Shown here piece after piece: positions 58,781-64,000 of a DNA stretch of 64,000 nucleotides (its first letter is position 1; each line of letters begins with the position of its first letter). Source of the stretch: Patiriisocius marinistellae (GTDB lineage Bacteria; Bacteroidota; Bacteroidia; Flavobacteriales; Flavobacteriaceae); contig NZ_BKCF01000001.1 in NCBI RefSeq assembly GCF_009014635.1, positions 186,001 through 250,000 on the forward strand, read 5' to 3'. Both the position numbers and the translations under genes were made by a program. The notes under the pieces were generated by a model. That model saw nothing but the letters and a program-made list of their open reading frames with translations. It did not search any database and was not told where the DNA came from.

Positions 58781-60001
58781 TTAAAACTTAATGCAATCTA
58801 ATTGTGTCCTCATAGGATTTGTTTTTGCAAAATAATCCTCATGAAACTCTGCAGGCAAAGGTTTTGAAGCTGGAAGATCTTCTTGAAAAGGATCAACTTG
58901 TTTCCCATTTTTCCAAAAGCGGTAACATACATGTGGACCTCCAGTGTTTCCTGTCATACCTACCCAGCCTATAACATCACCTTGGCGTACAAAATCACCT
59001 ACTCTTACATTACGACTTTTCATGTGTAGATACTGTGTATCGTATGTGCTATTATGTTTAATCTTTACATAATTACCATTACCCCCGCGACGTTCAGATT
59101 TTGTTACTGTTCCATCTGCAGTAGCTAATATGGGAGTTCCAATACTAGCAGCAAAATCTGTCCCTTTGTGTGGACGCAATTTATAACCGTAAAACTTAAT
59201 TCTACGTTTTAAATTATATTTTGAAGAAATACGGCTAAATTTTACTGGAGCTTTTAAAAATGCCCTTCTTAAATTTTCTGCTTTTTCATCATAAAAGTCT
59301 AATACTGGTAAGCTATCATTCATATAACCAAAAGCATACAACGGCACTCCCTTGTGCTCAAAATAAGCTGCTTTAATTTTATCAATTCCTGCAGGGATAG
59401 TATCGTTTATATATTTTTCTGTGTAAACAACCTTAAATCGATCTCCCTTTTGAAGTTTAAAAAAGTTTACGGTCCAAGCATAAATATTTGCTAAACGTTC
59501 TGTCATTGCTGGACTTAAATTATTTTCTTCCATTGTTAATGAAAGTGAACTTTCAATTATTCCTGAGGCTTCTCGTTCTATGTATTTTATAGGCTTCTGA
59601 AATAAATTAACCGAAACATCTTCTCTAAAATCAATTACCGCATAATCGACTTTACTTTTTTCATAAATAAATACCTGAGTGCTATTTAAACTGTCCTTTG
59701 AGTTTAACAAAACGTAAGGTTTACCCACAACAATCCTGCGAACATCAAAACTATCTTTAAATTGAGTGGCAACTTCAAATATCTTTGCGTTGCTTACCCC
59801 ATTTTCATTTAAAATTCCTCCAAAGGTGTCACCGTTTCGAATGGTATCACGCACAACATTAAAATCATTTAATGTGTAACCATATTCTTCGGTTATAATT
59901 TCTTTCTCTAATGGTGGTAATATTGAATCATCAACTGTGATTTCGTCATCACATGATATTAAAAATAAGAAAGCTGGGAGTATATATAAAAGATATTTCA
60001 A
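58781..60001 (-). CDS. M23 family peptidase lipoprotein with Cys in the HxH motif
   Basis: The 406-residue protein has a lipoprotein signal (Cys17 in LFLISCDDE). A LysM-like/OapA-type region (about 30-230) and a C-terminal LytM/M23 domain follow: His278 and Asp282 in HKGTDF, His326 in QYLHMKS, and PHVCYRFW at 356-363. The usual HxH is thus H357-V-C359, with Cys where the second zinc-binding His normally sits. M23 enzymes cut peptidoglycan crosslinks. A Cys could still bind zinc; I recall the same variant in other Bacteroidota members but could not check. It follows tryptophan dioxygenase on the same strand. Confidence 0.9.
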   Translation of the reverse strand: MKYLLYILPAFLFLISCDDEITVDDSILPPLEKEIITEEYGYTLNDFNVVRDTIRNGDTFGGILNENGVSNAKIFEVATQFKDSFDVRRIVVGKPYVLLNSKDSLNSTQVFIYEKSKVDYAVIDFREDVSVNLFQKPIKYIEREASGIIESSLSLTMEENNLSPAMTERLANIYAWTVNFFKLQKGDRFKVVYTEKYINDTIPAGIDKIKAAYFEHKGVPLYAFGYMNDSLPVLDFYDEKAENLRRAFLKAPVKFSRISSKYNLKRRIKFYGYKLRPHKGTDFAASIGTPILATADGTVTKSERRGGNGNYVKIKHNSTYDTQYLHMKSRNVRVGDFVRQGDVIGWVGMTGNTGGPHVCYRFWKNGKQVDPFQEDLPASKPLPAEFHEDYFAKTNPMRTQLDCIKF

Positions 60002-60020
60002 GAGAGATAATTCGTTTAAT

Positions 60021-60030
60021 ATTTCCGAAG
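60021..60030 (+). repeat. ATTTCCGAAG dispersed motif
   Basis: Exact copy (followed by AAAATG) between the dioxygenase and M23 peptidase genes. Confidence 0.55.
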
Positions 60031-60062
60031 AAAATGTAGAAAAAAATGTTGTTGTTTATTTT

Positions 60063-61001
60063 TTAAATGTCAGTTCCCCATTCTTGAAGCTCTTTTTCGC
60101 TCCAAACGTTAGGGAAAAAAACACGTTTTTGATACTTAGGGTGCATGTATTTTTTCCAGTCACTACCTCCAGTTGCTTCAATTTCTTCAAGCGTATCATC
60201 ACCACCTATATAAAATTTAGCGGCATTGTAATGTGCCATAACCCAAGTAACATTGACTGTGTAATCATAATGACGCATGGCTTTAACGAGCGTTTCATTT
60301 TTTCTTACCTGATCTGGCAATTCTTTAAATTTAGCATATAAATTAGTGGTATTATACTCTTGTGTGAAAATGATAAACTCATCTTTGTAACGCTCTTCAA
60401 AGGCGGTCAACAAATAACTTTTTTTGCCTGTGGTAAAATCTTTCCCTGCTGCTTGCCAGTATAAATGGTCTAAAGCGTGCTCGTAAGGGGTATTTCTGTC
60501 AATTGTTTTTCTAAAGCGGGCATCAATCAAATTAATTAAGTCTGTCGAGGCAAATTCTATTTTACGGTATTGTGCACTTTGAAATCCACTTGCAGGAGTT
60601 AGTGTCATTCTAAATTTCATGTATTGTTCACGATCCATTCCTTCTCTCATAATAGTAAAGGAGGATGTTAACATATCAAAATATCTACTTACACGCATTA
60701 ATTTTTCAGAAAAAAATGTTGCAGATATTTCTACTTTTTTTGATACTTGCTCAATTTCCCACAAAATCATTTTAAAAAGCAACTCATTGATCTGGTGATA
60801 CATAATAAACACCATTTCGTCTGGTAATGTTGTACGTTGTATTTGTAGGTTGAGTAAGGCATCTGTTTGTATATAATCCCAATATGTGATGGGCTCAGCA
60901 TGCAATAATCCCTCTAGATGCGTGTCAAGGTCTTGCCCTATGGCATCAAACTTTTTTTCTAGTTGAGCTAAAAGATCTTTGGTTGTTTGTTCTATCTTCA
61001 T
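60063..61001 (-). CDS. kynA: Tryptophan 2,3-dioxygenase family protein
   Basis: The 312-residue all-helical heme enzyme has the family blocks ITYWDYIQTDALLNLQ, a distal His69 in FIMYHQINELLFK, SGFQSAQYR (138-146), a proximal-type His in VMAHYNAAKFYIGG, and the conserved ATGGSDWKKYM near residue 275. It would open the indole ring of tryptophan to N-formylkynurenine. Bacteroidota members form a divergent branch, so the substrate is likely but not certain. Downstream of the DUF3108 gene by four bases and of hmgA. Confidence 0.9.
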   Translation of the reverse strand: MKIEQTTKDLLAQLEKKFDAIGQDLDTHLEGLLHAEPITYWDYIQTDALLNLQIQRTTLPDEMVFIMYHQINELLFKMILWEIEQVSKKVEISATFFSEKLMRVSRYFDMLTSSFTIMREGMDREQYMKFRMTLTPASGFQSAQYRKIEFASTDLINLIDARFRKTIDRNTPYEHALDHLYWQAAGKDFTTGKKSYLLTAFEERYKDEFIIFTQEYNTTNLYAKFKELPDQVRKNETLVKAMRHYDYTVNVTWVMAHYNAAKFYIGGDDTLEEIEATGGSDWKKYMHPKYQKRVFFPNVWSEKELQEWGTDI

Positions 61002-61004
61002 CTA

Positions 61005-61775
61005 TTAATCTACAATAATCTTAAATTGGTGTTGCAACCCTTTGTATTCTGTAAGCGTTGCTTTTAGTGAGCCTACCATTAAATCTGCTTTAATCAAAAT
61101 AGGCATTTTATTTTCATCATCTGTAACCCAAACGGTCAAACTTTCTTCCTCTTTAAAAACTCTACCACTCTCCACATAAGGCCTAAAAATGAGTGTGGAA
61201 ACTTTTCCAAAATTAGTGTTTAAGGTTTCCCTACCCAAAAATTTTAAACGGAATTTATGTGTTCCTCTATCAAAAAACATATTCATATCTATTACATCCC
61301 CTATTTGAATGTTTTTAGTATCTAGTTTATTTCGCAAATAATAAAAAGAAGACACCATGTCTTGTGCATTATCAGGCAGTTGCACCTCTTCAATAGTACC
61401 GTGCTTTTTATTGTTAACCTCAGCCATTTGAGCTTGATGGTCAAAATTTATTTCAATATCCTTTGTATAACCTCCTTCATCAATTTTACGAATAAAACGA
61501 TACGGAATATTTTTATTTTTATCAATATATGATTGATAATGGTCTTCAACAGGGAATACCCAATTTGTCATTCCTGTGGTTTTCCCCACACCCTTAACGT
61601 GGTGCACTTCTTTACCATCAACAAAAGCGTTTTCAACAGTAAGAGTAGCGTAACCGGCAGTTATAAGTCCATAATGAATTCTGAATTTAAACCACTCGCC
61701 TGCATCATATGCATTTTGTTGTGAAAAGGCCGTAGCAGTAATGGCTAAAAGCGCTATTGTAATATATTTTTTCAT
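61005..61775 (-). CDS. DUF3108 domain protein
   Basis: About 256 residues from ATG 61775, which starts a signal peptide (MKKYITIALLAITATAFSQ); an earlier in-frame ATG at 61802 adds nine polar residues. The mature part is a single DUF3108 beta-barrel-like domain: AGEWFKFRIHYGLITAGYAT, a YRFIRKIDEGGYT strand pair, VQLPDNAQDMVSSFYYLRNK, and VWVTDDENKMPILIKADLMVG. The family is periplasmic and of unknown function. Its stop lies four bases before the dioxygenase start. Confidence 0.88.
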   Translation of the reverse strand: MKKYITIALLAITATAFSQQNAYDAGEWFKFRIHYGLITAGYATLTVENAFVDGKEVHHVKGVGKTTGMTNWVFPVEDHYQSYIDKNKNIPYRFIRKIDEGGYTKDIEINFDHQAQMAEVNNKKHGTIEEVQLPDNAQDMVSSFYYLRNKLDTKNIQIGDVIDMNMFFDRGTHKFRLKFLGRETLNTNFGKVSTLIFRPYVESGRVFKEEESLTVWVTDDENKMPILIKADLMVGSLKATLTEYKGLQHQFKIIVD

Positions 61776-61839
61776 AATATTATCTTTGGTATAGCTACCC
61801 AATTACAATAGTTGTTCCGTTTTTTCATATTAATTGTTT

Positions 61840-61901
61840 CTTCGGAAATGTGCTGGGTTTATTGTAACTGCACAGATTTCAATTATAGTATATTTCCGAA
61901 G
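61840..61901. repeat. Inverted pair of ATTTCCGAAG motifs
   Basis: CTTCGGAAAT at 61840-61849 and ATTTCCGAAG at 61892-61901 face each other across 42 bases, between hmgA and the DUF3108 gene. With the flanking TT and AA the arms reach 12 bases. Confidence 0.6.
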
Positions 61902-61948
61902 AAAAATCATTGAAAAGATTTAATTTCAGAAACAGGTTTTTAATAGTA

Positions 61949-63109
61949 TTAATGGTCTAACCAACTTTTAAAGTAGTCCTCATCTGCAATTTTCATTGCT
62001 TCTTCGGTTACCATTAGAGGCTTAAAGGTATCAACCATAACGGCGAGTTCATCACTTCCTTTTTTGCCTATGCTTCGTTCCACGGCGCCTGGGTGTGGAC
62101 CGTGTGGAATCCCTGCTGGATGCAGAGATATATGACCTGCATCAATATCGTTACGGCTCATAAAATCACCATCTACATAATATAACACTTCATCGCTGTC
62201 AATATTGCTATGGTTGTAAGGTGCTGGTATACTGTCTGGATGATAATCGTACAGTCGTGGGCAAAAAGAACACACAACAAAAGCATCTGTCTCAAAAGTT
62301 TGATGTACTGGTGGCGGTTGATGAATGCGCCCTGTAATAGGTTCAAAATCGTGTATTGAAAATGCATAAGGGTAATTATACCCGTCGTAACCCACTACAT
62401 CAAAAGGATGTGAGGCATAGACCATTTCAATAATTTCGTCTTTCTTTTTAACTTTCATTAAAAACTCGCCTTTCTCATCATTTGTTTCTAATTCGTAAGG
62501 CTTACGAATATCGCGTTCACAAAAAGGTGAATGTTCTAGTAATTGCCCAAACCAGTTTCTATATCTTTTTGGGGTGTAAATAGGCCTGCGAGATTCAACA
62601 ATAAACAGGCGATTGTCCTCTGTATCAAAATCTATTTGATAAATAATACCTCGCGGGATTAATAAATAATCACCATATTTAAAGTCAAGATTACCTAAGT
62701 GTGTTTTTAGTTTTCCACTACCCTTATGCACAAATAACAACTCATCTGCATCTGTGTTTTTATAAAAATAATCTTTTATACTATGTTTGGGTGCTGCGAG
62801 AATAATAGTACAATCACTATTAGTCAACACAGCTTTACGACTTTCTAGATAATCATTTTCTGGTTTTACTTGAAATCCTCTAAAACGATAGGACTGAATG
62901 TTATTTTCTTTAGCAATTTTAGGTTTAACACTATATTGGTTTCTAATTTCTTTAACCATCGTAGGACGGTGCTCATGATAAGAATTGCTATACATTCCAT
63001 CAAACCCAATAGTTCCAAAAAGCTGTTCACTATACAATGAACCATCTGGTTTTCTAAATTGTGTATGACGCTTGGGAGGTATTTTCCCTAATGTGTGATA
63101 TAATGGCAT
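61949..63109 (-). CDS. hmgA: Homogentisate 1,2-dioxygenase
   Basis: The 386-residue cupin-fold protein has the family start MPLYHTLGKIPPKRHTQFRK, the GTIGFDGMYSNSYHEHRPT block and the C-terminal iron-binding HPAGIPHGPHPG with its upstream DEVLYYVDGDF. It opens the ring of homogentisate to maleylacetoacetate in tyrosine and phenylalanine breakdown. Length fits the Bacteroidota branch. It heads the hmgA-DUF3108-kynA-M23 run; hppD and other tyrosine genes are not in the window. Confidence 0.94.
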   Translation of the reverse strand: MPLYHTLGKIPPKRHTQFRKPDGSLYSEQLFGTIGFDGMYSNSYHEHRPTMVKEIRNQYSVKPKIAKENNIQSYRFRGFQVKPENDYLESRKAVLTNSDCTIILAAPKHSIKDYFYKNTDADELLFVHKGSGKLKTHLGNLDFKYGDYLLIPRGIIYQIDFDTEDNRLFIVESRRPIYTPKRYRNWFGQLLEHSPFCERDIRKPYELETNDEKGEFLMKVKKKDEIIEMVYASHPFDVVGYDGYNYPYAFSIHDFEPITGRIHQPPPVHQTFETDAFVVCSFCPRLYDYHPDSIPAPYNHSNIDSDEVLYYVDGDFMSRNDIDAGHISLHPAGIPHGPHPGAVERSIGKKGSDELAVMVDTFKPLMVTEEAMKIADEDYFKSWLDH

Positions 63110-63296
63110 AAGTCTTTATTTTGTAGTCTAACAAATATCGGAAAAATTAATCTCAAATTTCAAAGGTTTGATAACAGATGACGGGTGATTAACTTTTTTT
63201 GGAAAGAATACTTTTTCAAAATTTTAAAAAATTCCGATAGTAAAGAGGAAGTTTCAATTTCAAAAATTAATAATAGTGTTCTAAAATTTAATGGGT

Positions 63297-64000
63297 TTAA
63301 AACCTAAACCCTGCACTCACATGCCACTCTCCAGCTTTTCTCTCTGGTGAACGGGCATATTTAACCTCGACTGGGCCCATAAAAGTTTCTAATCCATAAC
63401 CTATTCCAAAGCCGCTATAATCTATTCCATCAATCCACTGAGCGTCTGTTAGCAAATCATTACCCACGTTTGCGATATTGCCGAAGATTTGAAGATGACT
63501 GTTTTTAAAAATTTCATAATCAATTGACAACATAGATTTCAAATATGAATCTCCTCTTATATTCAACGCCTCATAACCATAAAAGGGAATAATATTATTT
63601 AAGTTTTTAAAACCGTACCCACCTACTAAAAAGTCTAAAGATGATGTGGAATCATCACCTATTTTAAAACCTCCCTCTGTAGTAAAGTACATTGAAAATT
63701 TATCAAGAATTTTTGTTGCATAACCAAATTTTGCTTTTGGAATTGCAAATTGCTCAAAACTATTATTACGCCCTTCTGCAAATGCATAATAATGGATATC
63801 TCCGTCTAGAAAAAAACCACTAGAAGGAAAAAATGCATCATCAAGGCTATCATATTTTGCATAGGCGAAAACACTATAATAATTAGTACTCTCAAAGACT
63901 GTACGTGGATTATTTTGATCGTCAACACCTAACGTTTCTGAAAGCAACCTTAAATATTTGTGTTCTAATCCAGTACCAATAGTAAATGTGCGTTTAAAAA
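63297..64000 (-). CDS. Outer-membrane barrel protein, C-terminal part (patatin/BamA-type), partial
   Basis: The minus-strand frame stays open to the window edge, and residues before an internal TTG continue the barrel (FKRTFTIGTGLEHKYLR), so the N-terminus is outside. The visible part is alternating strands (YYSVFAYAKYDSLDDAFFP, SSGFFLDGDIHYYAFA) of a BamA/TamA-type barrel with GPVEVKYARSPERKAGEWHVSAGFRF at the end. In Bacteroidota this barrel type often follows a patatin phospholipase domain (PlpD-like), which would lie beyond 64000. Convergent with nothing in view; function depends on the missing part. Confidence 0.75.
   Translation of the reverse strand, partial: FKRTFTIGTGLEHKYLRLLSETLGVDDQNNPRTVFESTNYYSVFAYAKYDSLDDAFFPSSGFFLDGDIHYYAFAEGRNNSFEQFAIPKAKFGYATKILDKFSMYFTTEGGFKIGDDSTSSLDFLVGGYGFKNLNNIIPFYGYEALNIRGDSYLKSMLSIDYEIFKNSHLQIFGNIANVGNDLLTDAQWIDGIDYSGFGIGYGLETFMGPVEVKYARSPERKAGEWHVSAGFRF

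Overview
The window looks like chromosome of a low-GC Bacteroidota bacterium, most likely a marine-type Flavobacteriaceae. Supporting signs are type IX secretion (T9SS) type A and type B C-terminal sorting domains, PorP/SprF, TonB-dependent receptors with carboxypeptidase-regulatory N-termini, DUF2480/DUF3078/DUF5689 families, A-rich leaders without Shine-Dalgarno sequences, and promoters of the Bacteroidota form TTTG-N20-TAnnTTTG. No rRNA, tRNA, CRISPR, integrase, transposase or prophage was seen. The window is gene-dense; no gene-free stretch exceeds 300 bases (longest about 295, at 22679-22974).

Layout. 1-8 kb: an edge-cut coiled-coil protein, a ComF phosphoribosyltransferase, an Ig-like lipoprotein, then a minus-strand run of aminotransferase, katG, ankyrin protein and omega-amidase, where the katG-ankyrin pair separates the two metabolic partners. 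8-17 kb: a TPR hybrid histidine kinase, the sdhCAB operon with a clear promoter, and a large exported BNR/sortilin-type propeller. 17-23 kb: Crp/Fnr regulator, Xaa-Pro aminopeptidase, BrnQ, an alpha/beta hydrolase, two tiny zinc-ribbon-like paralogues, ThiL. 23-28.4 kb: an exported choice-of-anchor B protein behind an FNR-type palindrome, a repeat lipoprotein, and an MbnP/MbnH-like pair (copper protein plus diheme enzyme). 28.5-36.3 kb: a long suf locus (sufA-B-lipoprotein-C-D, terminator, sufS-META lipoprotein-sufE-sufT-like-DUF2480). 36-41 kb: DUF3078, a T9SS cargo protein, HflX, a small Cys-rich lipoprotein, an endonuclease/exonuclease/phosphatase (EEP) protein.

41-49 kb: a T9SS type B module, with a 1,524-residue repeat protein, PorP/SprF and a PorE-like OmpA protein. 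49-58.6 kb: a TonB receptor plus DUF5689 lipoprotein facing an exported EEP nuclease across a symmetric promoter region, then a four-helix membrane protein and a second TonB receptor. 58.8-64 kb: M23 peptidase, tryptophan 2,3-dioxygenase, DUF3108 protein, homogentisate dioxygenase, and the barrel end of an edge-cut outer-membrane protein.

The most unusual signal is not a gene. The decamer ATTTCCGAAG (or its complement) was found by eye fifteen times, nine of them between genes or at a doubtful gene start, often beside hairpins, with an extended consensus of about WATTTCCGAAGAAA. I do not recognise it as a described element. All counts are from reading and need a computed check.
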